In this document: one piece after another, positions 33,993-43,201 of the stretch
Position numbering within the stretch: the stretch's first letter is position 1
How the letters are laid out: every line of letters begins with the position of its first letter
NCBI RefSeq assembly: GCF_003345355.1
Contig: NZ_QQNB01000001.1
Coordinates: forward strand, 1,240,001 to 1,304,000
DNA from: Sphingomonas aracearum
Lineage (GTDB): Bacteria; Pseudomonadota; Alphaproteobacteria; Sphingomonadales; Sphingomonadaceae
Direction of reading: 5' to 3'
DNA length: 64,000 nt
Program-made: the position numbers and the translations under genes
Notes under the pieces: model-generated
What the model was told of the DNA's origin: nothing
Seen by the model: only the letters and a program-made list of their open reading frames with translations
Database searches by the model: none

Positions 33993-35918
33993 TCACTCCG
34001 CCGTTTCGGACGGGAACTTCGGGCCGGGAAAGAAGGATAGGTGCGGCGGCTGGTTGTAGGCGGTGTTCTGCCAGGCAACGCCCGCGCGGTAGATCGGATC
34101 GGCCAGCAGCGTCACCATCCGGTGCGTAGTCGGATACGGCGTCACATACACGCGCAGCTCGCGATTGTCGGCCGAGCGCCACACCACCTCCTCGCGCCAG
34201 TCGCCGAGCAGGTCCGCCTGGAGCGCCGGGTTCGCCTTGGTGCCGTTGCCGGAGGCGACATCGGCCGCGTGGAGCAGCGGCACCGCCGTGCCCGTCTTCC
34301 AGTCCCATTTGCTGATCGTCGTGCCGTCCAGCAGCTCGTGCAGCAGGTCGCCGTCCCAATAGAGCGCGAAGTTGGTCTGGCGCGGCGCGGGGCCGATCGC
34401 CTGGCCCTTGCCGTCGAACAGCTCGCGGCTGTTGGAGCCCCAATATTCGTCGCCGACATGGCGCGGGTCGATATCGGCGGCGAGGCCGCGGCCGGTGTCG
34501 GTGTCGGCCGGCTTCTTCCACAGAACCTCGCCGGTGCGCGCATCGAGCAGCGCCGAGCCGATGCCGCCGTTGCGCTTCACTTCCTCGAACACGCCCCATT
34601 TCTCCAGGCCGGGATGAAGCGGATCGAGATCGCCGACATGCATGGTGTCGCCATGGTGCAGCGGCTGTGTCCACAGGCCCTTGCCGTTGTCGTCCACCGC
34701 CATGGAGCCGTAGACCACCTCGTCCCGCCCGTCGCCGTCGACATCGGCGATCGAGAGCTGGTGGTTGCCGCGGCCGGCATACTCCGCGTTGCCGGGTGCG
34801 GCGCTGTCAAAGGTCCAGCGCTTGGTCAGCTTGCCCGCGCGATAGTCCCAGGCCGCGATCACCGTGCGCGCATAATAGCCGCGGCCGAAGATCATGCTGG
34901 GATGCCGCCCGTCGAGATAGGCAGTGCCGGCCAGGAAGCGGTCGGAACGGTTGCCATAGCCGTCGCCCCAGGTGTCGCGCATCTGCTCGAACGTCGGATT
35001 GCCGCCCGGATAGCGCGGCGGATCGTAGGGCGCGGTGGCCAGCGCGCGGCCGGTGCGCCCGTCGAACACGGTGAGATATTCCGGCCCCTTCAGGATTCGC
35101 CCGGCGAGCGGGGCAACCTTGGTGCCGTCCGCCAGTATCTTGGCGCCGGTCTTGTCGGGCTGCGGCACTTCGCCGCTCGTTGAGCGCCAATCCGCCTTGG
35201 CATCGCCGATCGCCTTGCCAACGCCGTCCAGCGTGCCGTCGGCGGTCTTCATCGCCACTTCGGCGCGCCCGTCGCCGTCATAGTCGAACACCTGGAACTG
35301 GGTGTAGTGCGCCCCGGCGCGGATGTTCCTGCCCAGATCGATCCGCCACAGCCGCGTGCCGTCCAGCTTGTAGGCGTCGATGAAGACGTCGCCGGTATAG
35401 CCCGCCTGGCTGTTGTCATGGCTGTTGGTCGGGTCCCATTTCAGGATCAGCTCCATCTGCCCGTCACCGTCGAGATCGCCCGCACTCGCATCGTTGGCGT
35501 TGTAGGTATAGGCAACGCCGTCCGGCGCCGTGCCGCCGGGCGGCGGGGTGAGCGGGATCGAGAGATAGCCCTTGGCCGCGATCAGCGCCGGGGCGCTGGG
35601 CACACCCGCCTTGCCGCCGGCGATCGCGCGCACGGTGTAGCGCGCCGTTGCCGAGCCATCGCGATCGACGAACGAGGTCGCCGCCGCGATCGGCTGCGGC
35701 GTGATCTTGCGCCCGTCGCGGTACACGTCGAAGCGCACGCTCCTGGCATCGGCCGGGAGCAGCCGCCAGCTCACCAGCCAGCCGCCGCCGTTCGCCGGAC
35801 CCGCCACGACGCCGCGGTCGAGCCGCTCCGCTGCCTGCCGCGGCGCCGCGGGCGCTGCCCCCGCCAGCATGGCGGCCGACGCGGCCGTTGCCGCCAGCAT
35901 GATCCGGTATGCCCTCAC
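33993..35918 (-). CDS. Rhamnogalacturonan lyase (PL11, YesW/YesX-like)
   Basis: A 641-residue secreted lyase. After the signal peptide (about residues 1-27) comes a fibronectin-like domain (GGGWLVSWRLLPADARSVRFDVYRDG), then an eight-bladed propeller with repeated calcium loops (DLDGDGQMEL, DYDGDGRAEV, DVDGDGRDEV). Blocks TYNANDASAGDLDGDG and DIDPRHVGDEYWGSNS are typical of PL11. It cleaves the rhamnogalacturonan I backbone by beta-elimination. The GTG at 35918, preceded by GGGAGAG five bases away, is the best start. Divergent from the TonB-dependent receptor, sharing the regulatory gap. Confidence 0.92.
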   Translation of the reverse strand: MRAYRIMLAATAASAAMLAGAAPAAPRQAAERLDRGVVAGPANGGGWLVSWRLLPADARSVRFDVYRDGRKITPQPIAAATSFVDRDGSATARYTVRAIAGGKAGVPSAPALIAAKGYLSIPLTPPPGGTAPDGVAYTYNANDASAGDLDGDGQMELILKWDPTNSHDNSQAGYTGDVFIDAYKLDGTRLWRIDLGRNIRAGAHYTQFQVFDYDGDGRAEVAMKTADGTLDGVGKAIGDAKADWRSTSGEVPQPDKTGAKILADGTKVAPLAGRILKGPEYLTVFDGRTGRALATAPYDPPRYPGGNPTFEQMRDTWGDGYGNRSDRFLAGTAYLDGRHPSMIFGRGYYARTVIAAWDYRAGKLTKRWTFDSAAPGNAEYAGRGNHQLSIADVDGDGRDEVVYGSMAVDDNGKGLWTQPLHHGDTMHVGDLDPLHPGLEKWGVFEEVKRNGGIGSALLDARTGEVLWKKPADTDTGRGLAADIDPRHVGDEYWGSNSRELFDGKGQAIGPAPRQTNFALYWDGDLLHELLDGTTISKWDWKTGTAVPLLHAADVASGNGTKANPALQADLLGDWREEVVWRSADNRELRVYVTPYPTTHRMVTLLADPIYRAGVAWQNTAYNQPPHLSFFPGPKFPSETAE

Positions 35919-35971
35919 GTCGCTCTCCCTTTTGCGCGCTGTGCTGCGCGCTTCTTGTCCCACAAATATGA

Positions 35972-36023
35972 TTGCATTTCAGAAAATGGCAACATAGAAC
36001 GGAACAGCACTCCACAATGTGGA
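35972..36023 (+). promoter_or_regulatory. Receptor promoter with operator-like palindrome, site B
   Basis: TTGCAT (35972-35977), a 17-base spacer and TAGAAC (35995-36000) form a plausible promoter towards the TonB-dependent receptor. TCCACAATGTGGA (36011-36023), a 13-bp palindrome containing CCAC-AAT-GTGG, would straddle the transcription start, a classic repressor position. The leader to the receptor ATG is then about 235 bases. No small gene is seen in it. Confidence 0.5.
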
Positions 36024-36242
36024 TGTTTGATCGGCCGCATGGTCGAACGGCGACGGTAAGAGCCGCGCCTTCTGGGAGGGGATGAACGTGAACTGCAGCA
36101 TTTCGGCATTCCAGCGGCTCCCGCGCCCGTGCGCGGCTGCGATCGCGCCCGCCTGTCCGATCGCCTGACCGCCCATCGCCAACAAGATCGACGCCGCAGG
36201 CCCCACGGGGTTCACGCCGGCGCTGCCAAGGGGAGACATCCA

Positions 36243-39200
36243 ATGACCGCCAACCGTCCGACGCTGGGCCGCCAGCTTGCCCTCACCACTTCCGCGCTGG
36301 CGCTGAGCCTCGGCCTGGCCATGCCGGCCTCCGCGCAGACGCAGCCGGCGGACCGCGCGACGCCCAATCCGAGCGTGCAGCCGCAGCCGGAAACCGCGCC
36401 GCAGAACGACCAGAACATCGCGCCCTCCTCCGCCACCGTCGAGCCCAAGGTTCCGGCCGAGACGCCGCCGGCCAGCGACAACGCGCAGCCCGCCCCCGCC
36501 ATGGGCCAGGGCGCCGGCGCCACGCCGCCGGAACAGGCCGCCGCCGCTGCCGAAGCCCCGGCCAGCGCGAGCGACCAGGACGTCGTCGTGGTCGGCACCC
36601 GCGCGTCGCTCCAGTCGGCGATCAACCGCAAGCGCAACGCCGGCACCGTGGTCGACTCGATCGTCGCCGACGACATCGCCAGCTTCCCCGACAAGAACGT
36701 CGGCGACTCGCTTGCCCGCGTGACCGGCGTGCAGCTGTCGCGCGACTTCGGCGAAGGCACCAAGGTGTCGATCCGCGGCGTCGAACCGGACCTGAATCGC
36801 GTCGAGATCAACGGCGTCAGCCAGACCTCCGCCACCGGCGAGCGTTCGGGCGACTTCCGCGAGCTCGCGACCGAGCTCGTGAAATCGATCGACGTCTACA
36901 AGGGTTATGCCGTGGACCTTACCGAAGGCGGCCTGGGCGGCACGGTCTCGGTCGAAACGCGCAAGCCGCTGGAGCTGAAGAAAGCGCTGGGCACCCTTGT
37001 CTTCTCCGAACAGCATCTCGACACCACGCGGGACTGGCGTCCGCGCGCGACGGTGGTGCTGGGTACGCCCAAGTTCCTGATCGACGGTCTCGGCGTGCTG
37101 CTGAACGTCACCTATGACGACAAGACGACGCGTCAGGATTACATCAGCAACACGCAGTTCAACCGCTTTGCCGATTTCGATCGCTCGGACAGCAAGACGG
37201 TCGTCAACCCGACCTATGCCAACTTCAACACCTATGCGAGCTGCGCGGGCGTCACCGGCAACAACGCCGCCAACGCCACCGCCAATCGCCTCGCCTGCGA
37301 AACCCAGTTCTTCGACTGGATCCCGACGTCGGTGCGCTATCGCAACCTTGTGCGCCGCGACAAGCGCCTGTCCGGTGACTTCACCGTCCAGTATGAGTTC
37401 GCGCATAATTTCCGGGCCTTCGCCGAAGCGCAGATCAACAATCGCAACCAGAACCTGTCGGACACCAACTATTCGATCGACACGTCGCGGTTCGAGCGGT
37501 TCCAGACCAGCCCGGCACTCGCCGCCGCTGCGAACGGTGCGACTTCCCGCCCGCAGATCCTGCCGGGCACCGCGACGGTGGATGGCAACCATGTGGTGAC
37601 GAGCTGGACCAACGCGCTCAACACCGTGAACATCGGCAGCGCGGCTGCCCCCAACTATAACGGCGCCAGCAACATCCTGGGCGTGCAGCGCCGCGACTTC
37701 GACTACGATCAGAAGTCCAAGTACTTCCTCGGCGGGTTCGACTGGGATCTCGATCGGGTGCAGGTGAAGTTCCTCGCCAGCCACGCCACTGCGCGGACGA
37801 TCAACAACACCAACCTCGTTTCCTATTCGACGGGCGTGTCGGGCATCGGCGTTGACCGTCGCAACGATCTCGGCCTGCCGGTATTCGTCTATCCCGGCAG
37901 CATCGACCCCGCCGATCCCGGCATCTATTCGAACCTGACACGTCGCGGCGCGGATGGCCAGCTGCTCGTACCGTCGGGACCGACGGTGCAGTATCGCCCG
38001 TCCGATCTCAACAACACCGAGAACCAGCTCAAGCTCGATGTCGATTGGGAGATGGATTACGGTCCGCTCAAGAGCATCGAATATGGCGGCCAATATCGCG
38101 AGCAGAAGTTCCTCAATTACCTGAACGGCGGCTCGCGCCTGCTGTCGGCACCGGGCGTCACCCCGCTCGTTTATCAAACCGACAACAATCAATCCTTCAC
38201 TACTGTCATCCAGCCAACGGTCACGAACCGGCGGGTCGGCAACACCTTCTACCTGACCCCTGCAGAGTATCAGTCGCTCATCGCGAGCAACACCGGCATC
38301 TCGGGCGGCGCACCGCTGTTCACCGGACTCAGCGTGGTCCCGGCGAACGCACCCAGCCGCATCGCGGTCCCGAACTTCGACGAATCCGTGCTCGGTCAAT
38401 ATTACGATCTGTCACGCTTCAACCAGGATCTGATCCGCTTTTCGGACGGCCTGCCGCAGATCCCCAACGTCAGGATCAACGAAACGGTCGCCGCGGCCTA
38501 TCTGAAGTTCAACCTCGACACCGAAGTGCTCGGCATGCGCCTGACCGGCAATGGCGGCGTGCGCTACCTGCACACCACTGACGAGGGCACCGGGACCAAC
38601 ATCAGCCGCGTGACGCGCCGCAATGCCGCGAACACCGGCAACGAGACGGTGGTGCTCGCCGCGCAGCAGCTGTCGCTGAAGAACAGCTACACGGACTGGC
38701 TGCCGGCCTTCAACCTTGCGCTGGAGATCACGCCGGACCTCGTCCTGCGCGGCAATTGGGCGAAGAACCTTGCCCGCCCGCGCCCGACCGATCTGGTGCC
38801 CAACATCAACTGCGTGGACGACCAGACGCTGGCCGTCGCCGGCGAGCAGGTCTGCACCGCAGGCAACCCGGACCTCGTGCCGTACCGGGCCGATCAGTGG
38901 GAAGCGAACCTCTCCTGGTATCCGAACAAGGATACGCTGGTCAGCCTGGGGTATTACAAGAAGTACGAGTCGAGCTTCGTCGTGAACAACGTCACCCGCT
39001 CGAACGTCGACCTGTTCCGCGACGGCAACCTGTTCACCGTGCGCCAGGCGATCAACGGCTTCGGCGCGCTGCTGGACGGCGTGGAGGCGAGCGCGCAGAC
39101 CGCTTTCACCTGGCTGCCCAAGCCGTTCGATGGCCTTGGCGCCTCGGGCAACGTCACCTGGGCCCGGGCGATCCGCACCAACCTGACCAATGCCGCGACG

Positions 39201-39545
39201 GGCGCGCCGCTGGACGAGTATCCCGGCCTGTCCAAGTGGACGTACAATGCCTCCATCTTCTACGACAAGGGCTTCCTGAATGCCCGCCTGAGCTACAATT
39301 ATCGTTCCGACTGGCTGGTGACGATCGCCGACTCGACAAACGGCAACCTGCCGATTTACCGGCAGGGCGAAGGCTATCTGGACGGCAAGATCACCTTCCG
39401 CTTCCCGGAATGGCATTACAGCCTGTTCATGGAGATGCAGAATATCGGCAAAGAATATTCGCGCTCCTACGTGAAGGGACTGGCGACTTCGGAAGTCTAT
39501 TATCCGGGCCAGCGCTTCTTCGCGGGCGTGCAGTTCAAGTTCTGA
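36243..39545 (+). CDS. TonB-dependent receptor for pectic oligosaccharides
   Basis: A 1100-residue outer-membrane transporter. Signal peptide at residues 1-30 (LALSLGLAMPASAQ), then a long Pro/Ala/Gln-rich linker (to about 110), then a plug domain (VVVVGTRASLQSAINRKRNAGTVVDSIVADDI, SIRGVEPDLNRVEINGV). The beta-barrel ends in a terminal aromatic (FFAGVQFKF). It belongs to the Xanthomonas/Caulobacter oligosaccharide-receptor type. GGGGAGA precedes the ATG. Its placement between PL11 and the IclR regulator makes it the main uptake route for rhamnogalacturonan fragments across the outer membrane. Confidence 0.9.
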   Translation: MTANRPTLGRQLALTTSALALSLGLAMPASAQTQPADRATPNPSVQPQPETAPQNDQNIAPSSATVEPKVPAETPPASDNAQPAPAMGQGAGATPPEQAAAAAEAPASASDQDVVVVGTRASLQSAINRKRNAGTVVDSIVADDIASFPDKNVGDSLARVTGVQLSRDFGEGTKVSIRGVEPDLNRVEINGVSQTSATGERSGDFRELATELVKSIDVYKGYAVDLTEGGLGGTVSVETRKPLELKKALGTLVFSEQHLDTTRDWRPRATVVLGTPKFLIDGLGVLLNVTYDDKTTRQDYISNTQFNRFADFDRSDSKTVVNPTYANFNTYASCAGVTGNNAANATANRLACETQFFDWIPTSVRYRNLVRRDKRLSGDFTVQYEFAHNFRAFAEAQINNRNQNLSDTNYSIDTSRFERFQTSPALAAAANGATSRPQILPGTATVDGNHVVTSWTNALNTVNIGSAAAPNYNGASNILGVQRRDFDYDQKSKYFLGGFDWDLDRVQVKFLASHATARTINNTNLVSYSTGVSGIGVDRRNDLGLPVFVYPGSIDPADPGIYSNLTRRGADGQLLVPSGPTVQYRPSDLNNTENQLKLDVDWEMDYGPLKSIEYGGQYREQKFLNYLNGGSRLLSAPGVTPLVYQTDNNQSFTTVIQPTVTNRRVGNTFYLTPAEYQSLIASNTGISGGAPLFTGLSVVPANAPSRIAVPNFDESVLGQYYDLSRFNQDLIRFSDGLPQIPNVRINETVAAAYLKFNLDTEVLGMRLTGNGGVRYLHTTDEGTGTNISRVTRRNAANTGNETVVLAAQQLSLKNSYTDWLPAFNLALEITPDLVLRGNWAKNLARPRPTDLVPNINCVDDQTLAVAGEQVCTAGNPDLVPYRADQWEANLSWYPNKDTLVSLGYYKKYESSFVVNNVTRSNVDLFRDGNLFTVRQAINGFGALLDGVEASAQTAFTWLPKPFDGLGASGNVTWARAIRTNLTNAATGAPLDEYPGLSKWTYNASIFYDKGFLNARLSYNYRSDWLVTIADSTNGNLPIYRQGEGYLDGKITFRFPEWHYSLFMEMQNIGKEYSRSYVKGLATSEVYYPGQRFFAGVQFKF

Positions 39546-39583
39546 GCATCCGGCGCCGGTAGCGCCGCACCGCCTCCTCCCCT

Positions 39584-39623
39584 GGCCGGCCATTTCGCTG
39601 CGAATGGCCGGCCGCTTGTTTCT
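39584..39623 (+). terminator. Intrinsic terminator after the TonB-dependent receptor
   Basis: GGCCGGCCATT (39584-39594) and AATGGCCGGCC (39603-39613) form an 11-bp stem with an 8-base loop, followed by GCTTGTTTC. It separates the receptor from the regulator gene. Confidence 0.75.
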
Positions 39624-39694
39624 GCGGCCGCTTGTTTCGGGAAGTGGCCGCGGTCGATTGCCAGCCACGTATATTACATCTTAGAAGGACGGAC

Positions 39695-40510
39695 ATGAGC
39701 GCCACCGCCGCCGCCTCCCCGCCGGACATCAGCAAGCCCGATATCGCAGGGGCGGCCGTGGGCGCCGGCAGCCAGACGCTGATGCGCGGACTCGACCTCA
39801 TCGAGGCGGTGAGCCAGGAGGTGCTGACCCTGTCCGAGCTGGCGCAGAAGCTCGACCTCACCAAGAGCACCACGCACCGGCTGCTGTCCGCGCTGGTGGA
39901 TCGTGGCTATCTCGCCTTCACTCCGCGCGCGGGCTATCGCCTCGGCCCCAAGCTGCTGCTGCTGGGCACGCTGGCGCAGGCCCAGGCCGATCTCGTGCAG
40001 GTCGCGCGCCCCTATCTGGAGGAACTCGCCGCCGCCACCGAGGATACGGTGCATCTCGGCATTCTCGACGGCGACAGCGCGCTGTATCTCGACAAGGTGC
40101 CCGGCCGCCGCCGCATCACCATTTCCAGCCGGGTGGGCGATCGCCAGCCGCTTACCTGCACCGGGCTCGGCAAGGCGCTGATGCTCGATCTCGATGCCGA
40201 CTATTGGCACCGGAGGTTCGTCGCCGACCAGCAGGCCGGCGCGCCCGCCGCCGATCCGGACGTGTGGCAAAGCCGCATGGTCGCCTATGCCAGGGCCGGG
40301 CGCGCCTACGACCTGGAGGAGAACCAGGATCAGGTGCGCTGCGTCGCCGCCCCCGTGCGCGATGCCGGCGGCCATGTGGTGGGCGCGATCAGCGTGTCGA
40401 GCGCGGCGCAATATATGAGCGACGATCGCATGACGACCCTGTCGGACGACGTGCGCGCCACCGCCAACGCGATCAGCCGCGAGCTCGGCTTCGAGCCGGC
40501 GGCCAACTGA
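39695..40510 (+). CDS. IclR-family transcriptional regulator
   Basis: A 271-residue regulator. The winged helix-turn-helix is at about residues 30-85 (QEVLTLSELAQKLDLTKSTTHRLLSAL), followed by the IclR effector domain (VHLGILDGDSALYLDKVPG, ISSRVGDRQPLTCTGLGKAL, VRCVAAPVRDAGGHVVGAISVS). IclR relatives such as KdgR control pectin genes in other bacteria. It sits 27 bases before L-rhamnose 1-dehydrogenase on the same strand. It is the only transcription factor in the locus and thus the best candidate to bind the YCAYWWWRTGR sites; the effector may be a rhamnose or ketodeoxy-sugar intermediate. Confidence 0.9.
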   Translation: MSATAAASPPDISKPDIAGAAVGAGSQTLMRGLDLIEAVSQEVLTLSELAQKLDLTKSTTHRLLSALVDRGYLAFTPRAGYRLGPKLLLLGTLAQAQADLVQVARPYLEELAAATEDTVHLGILDGDSALYLDKVPGRRRITISSRVGDRQPLTCTGLGKALMLDLDADYWHRRFVADQQAGAPAADPDVWQSRMVAYARAGRAYDLEENQDQVRCVAAPVRDAGGHVVGAISVSSAAQYMSDDRMTTLSDDVRATANAISRELGFEPAAN

Positions 40511-40537
40511 CCATCCCTTCCCCAGGAGACTGAACCC

Positions 40538-41299
40538 ATGCTTCTCGACGGCAAGACCGTGCTCGTGACCGGCGCCTCCGCCGGCATCGGCCGCGCGGTG
40601 GCGATCGGCTGCGCCTGGCACGGCGCGAACGTGGCGCTGAACTTCGCGCGCGACGTGGCCGGGGCGGAAAGCGCGGTGGCGGAGATCGAGAAGCTCGGCC
40701 GCAAGGGCGTCGCCATTCAGGGCGACGTCGCCGATCCGCAAACCGCCAAGGACTTCGTGGCAAAGGCCGTGGACGCGCTCGGCCGGGTGGACGTGTTCGT
40801 CAACAATGCCGGCATCTGCCCGTTCCATGCCTTTCTCGACATGCCGGTGGAGACGTTCGAGCGGACAATGCAGGTGAACCTGCACGGCGCCTATTTCATG
40901 GTGCAGGCGGCGGCGAACCAGATGGTCGAGCAGGGGGACGGCGGCTCGATCATCGCCATGTCCTCGATCTCGGCGCTGGTCGGCGGCGAGTATCAGACGC
41001 ACTACACGCCCACCAAGGCGGGCCTCCACTCGCTGATGCAATCGGTCGCGATCGCGCTCGGCAAGCACAAGATCCGCTGCAACTCGCTGTTTCCCGGCAC
41101 CATCCTCACCGACATCAACAAGGAGGATCTCGCCGACACGAAGAAGCGCGAATATATGGAAGGCCGCATCCCGCTCGGCCGCCTCGGCCAGCCGGAAGAT
41201 CTCGTCGGCCCGACCGTGTTCCTGGCCTCCGACCTCGCGCAGTACGTCACCGGCGCCTCGCTGCTGGTCGATGGCGGCGCGTACGTGAACCTGCAATAG
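40538..41299 (+). CDS. L-rhamnose 1-dehydrogenase (SDR family, LRA1 type)
   Basis: A 253-residue cytosolic short-chain dehydrogenase: TGASAGIG (11-18), NNAG, catalytic Ser143, Tyr156 and Lys160 in the YTPTKAG segment. The C-terminal part TDINKEDLADTKKREYMEGR and the closing LLVDGGAYVNLQ resemble characterised L-rhamnose 1-dehydrogenases of the non-phosphorylated pathway, which convert L-rhamnose to L-rhamnono-lactone with NAD(P)+. AGGAG lies upstream of the ATG. The mutarotase RhaM and the later pathway genes (54689-58595) in this window support the call. Confidence 0.85.
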   Translation: MLLDGKTVLVTGASAGIGRAVAIGCAWHGANVALNFARDVAGAESAVAEIEKLGRKGVAIQGDVADPQTAKDFVAKAVDALGRVDVFVNNAGICPFHAFLDMPVETFERTMQVNLHGAYFMVQAAANQMVEQGDGGSIIAMSSISALVGGEYQTHYTPTKAGLHSLMQSVAIALGKHKIRCNSLFPGTILTDINKEDLADTKKREYMEGRIPLGRLGQPEDLVGPTVFLASDLAQYVTGASLLVDGGAYVNLQ

Positions 41300-41300
41300 G

Positions 41301-42812
41301 ATGTGGACGCGGCGGCAGGTCGGGCTGGGCCTGATGGCCGCCGCGCTGCCCTTCCCCGCCCATGCCGCGCGGCTGGTGAACGTGCGTGACCACGGCGCGC
41401 GGGGCGACGGCCGCACGCTGGACACCGATGCACTCAACGCCGCCATCGCCGCGGCGGCCGGCGGCGGCACGGTGATCGTGCCGGCCGGGCGGTACCTGTG
41501 CTTTTCCATCCGCCTGCAAAGCGGCGTGACGATCCAGCTCGCCACGGGCGCGGTGATCGAGGCGGCGGACCCGGCTCGCCACGGCGGTCGCTACGACCTT
41601 CCCGAAAGCGGAGTTGAACAACTCTACCAGGATTTCGGGCACAGCCACTGGCGCAACAGCCTGATCTGGGGCGACGGCGTGGAGGACGTGGCGATCACCG
41701 GCCCCGGCCTGATCCATGGGGCGGGCCTCACCCGCAACGGCCCCGGCGCGCGCTGGAAGGCGCAAACGGGCGAGCGGCCCTTGTCGATGCAGGGCATGAG
41801 CCAGCGCCAGATCGACGAACTCGAGCCCGCGACCCGCGCGATGGACGGCCTGGGCAACAAGGCCATCGCGTTGAAGAACGGCCGCAACATCGTGCTGTCC
41901 GGCTTTTCCGTGCTGAAATGCGGGCATTTCGCCATTCTCGCGACCGGCACGCGGGACATGGTGATCCGCGACCTCGCCATCGACAGCGACCGCGACGGCA
42001 TCGACCTGGACTGCGTTCGCGACGTGCTGGTCGAACGTTGCCGCGTGAACACGCCCAACGACGACGCCATCGTGGTGAAGAGCAGCTTCGCGCTCGGCCG
42101 TGCGGTCGCGGCGGAAAATATCGTGATCCGGCAATGCGCGGTGTCCGGCTTCGATCTCGGCACCATGCTCGACGGCACCCGCCGCACCACGCAAGCCCTC
42201 GCCCCCGACCGTGACCGCGTGACCGGCCGCATCAAGCTCGGCACCGAGAGCAATGGCGGTTATCGCAACATCCTGATCGAGGACTGCACCTTCACGCACT
42301 GCCGCGGCCTCGCGCTGGAGACGGTGGACGGCGGCGCGATGGAGAATGTGCGCGTGCGCCGGCTGCGCATGACGGACGTGACCACCGCGCCGATCTTCCT
42401 GCGGCTGGGCGACCGCCGGCGTGGCCCGCCCGGCACCGGCATAGGCGCGATCCGCGGCGTGGCGATCGAGGATGTGGAGGCGAGCGGCATCGACCATCGC
42501 TATCCTGCGGCGATCGCCGGCCTGCCCGATCACCCGATCGAACAGGTGGTCCTGCGCGACATCCGCCTTGTCTATCGGGGCGGCGGCACGGCCGAGGATG
42601 CCGCCCGCCGGCCGGAGGAACTCGCCTCCGCCTATCCCGAACCCAGCATGTTCGGCACCCTGCCCGCCTGGGGATTGTGGATGCGCCATGCGCGCGGCGT
42701 GACGATCGACGGCCTGCGCCTGACCGCCGCCGCGCCGGACGCGCGGCCGCCGTTCGTCGCGCAGGATGTGGCCGACATCCGGGTACGCGACACGCCGCAC
42801 TGGCGCGCTTAG
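41301..42812 (+). CDS. Glycoside hydrolase family 28 (polygalacturonase / rhamnogalacturonan hydrolase)
   Basis: A 503-residue secreted parallel beta-helix enzyme with a signal bearing twin arginines (MWTRRQVGLGLMAAALPFPA). GH28 features are VNVRDHGARGDG at the start, the paired Asp in NTPNDDAIVVKS (about 250-261) and a RIK triplet in GRIKLGTESNGGYRN. The usual GHG His motif is replaced by SGFDLGTMLDGT, so substrate or mode (exo, rhamnogalacturonan) may differ from standard endopolygalacturonase. It begins one base after the dehydrogenase stop, so the two are co-translated. Confidence 0.85.
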   Translation: MWTRRQVGLGLMAAALPFPAHAARLVNVRDHGARGDGRTLDTDALNAAIAAAAGGGTVIVPAGRYLCFSIRLQSGVTIQLATGAVIEAADPARHGGRYDLPESGVEQLYQDFGHSHWRNSLIWGDGVEDVAITGPGLIHGAGLTRNGPGARWKAQTGERPLSMQGMSQRQIDELEPATRAMDGLGNKAIALKNGRNIVLSGFSVLKCGHFAILATGTRDMVIRDLAIDSDRDGIDLDCVRDVLVERCRVNTPNDDAIVVKSSFALGRAVAAENIVIRQCAVSGFDLGTMLDGTRRTTQALAPDRDRVTGRIKLGTESNGGYRNILIEDCTFTHCRGLALETVDGGAMENVRVRRLRMTDVTTAPIFLRLGDRRRGPPGTGIGAIRGVAIEDVEASGIDHRYPAAIAGLPDHPIEQVVLRDIRLVYRGGGTAEDAARRPEELASAYPEPSMFGTLPAWGLWMRHARGVTIDGLRLTAAAPDARPPFVAQDVADIRVRDTPHWRA

Positions 42813-42815
42813 GAT

Positions 42816-42875
42816 TTGACCTGACGACCGCACGCTAGTACCACATTTTCCGACCAAGTATCACATAATGGTCGG
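42816..42875 (+). promoter_or_regulatory. Internal promoter, operator-like site C and RBS-sequestering hairpin before rhaM
   Basis: TTGACC (42816-42821), a 17-base spacer and TACCAC (42839-42844) suggest a promoter. TCACATAATGG (42861-42871) matches YCAY-WWW-RTGR, and CCACATTTTCC (42841-42851) is a half match. CCGACCA (42850-42856) and TGGTCGG (42869-42875) are a perfect 7-bp inverted repeat whose right arm runs into the ribosome site GGGAGGGG. Confidence 0.45.
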
Positions 42876-42889
42876 GAGGGGCTGCCGTG

Positions 42890-43201
42890 ATGATCCATGC
42901 ATTCAAGATGCAGCTGAAGCCCGGCGTCGTGGACGAGTATCGCCGCCGCCATGACGAGATCTGGCCCGAACTCTCCGCCCTGCTGACCGAGGCGGGCATC
43001 CATGATTATTCGATCTTCCTGGACGAGGATACGCTGTCGCTGTTCGCCGTGCTCAAGGCCGACGAGAACAGCACGCGCGACCAGCTGCCCGACCATCCCG
43101 TGATGAAGCGCTGGTGGGATCACATGGCGCCGCTGATGGAAGTGCAGGCGGACAACCGCCCGGTCGAGATCCCGCTGCCGATGATCTTCCACCATGCGTA
43201 G
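42890..43201 (+). CDS. rhaM: L-rhamnose mutarotase
   Basis: A 103-residue cytosolic dimeric alpha/beta barrel-type protein that interconverts alpha- and beta-L-rhamnose. The RhaM/RhaU family pattern is clear: HAFKMQLKPGVVDEYRRRHDEIWPEL, then HDYSIFLDEDTLSLFAVL and MKRWWDHMAPLMEV. The ATG at 42890 is preceded directly by an in-frame GTG (42887); GGGAGGGG lies five to eight bases upstream of these. The gene heads a rightward unit with GH35, GH53 and GH105, and its end overlaps the GH35 start by eight bases. Confidence 0.93.
   Translation: MIHAFKMQLKPGVVDEYRRRHDEIWPELSALLTEAGIHDYSIFLDEDTLSLFAVLKADENSTRDQLPDHPVMKRWWDHMAPLMEVQADNRPVEIPLPMIFHHA

Noticed and set aside
34041..35183. A 380-codon plus-strand frame inside the PL11 gene, and similar long antisense frames over PL26, GH2 and the TonB receptor.
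   Set aside because: All are antisense to well-recognised enzymes and have no signal peptide, motif or ribosome site.
35971..35990. A KdgR-like site (GCATTTCAGAAAATGGC) in the receptor promoter.
   Set aside because: Only partial dyad symmetry and a weak match to the gammaproteobacterial KdgR consensus. The CCACAATGTGG site is more convincing.
36243..39545. A Bacteroidetes-style SusC/SusD pair.
   Set aside because: There is a TonB-dependent receptor but no SusD-like lipoprotein next to it, as expected for a proteobacterial locus.
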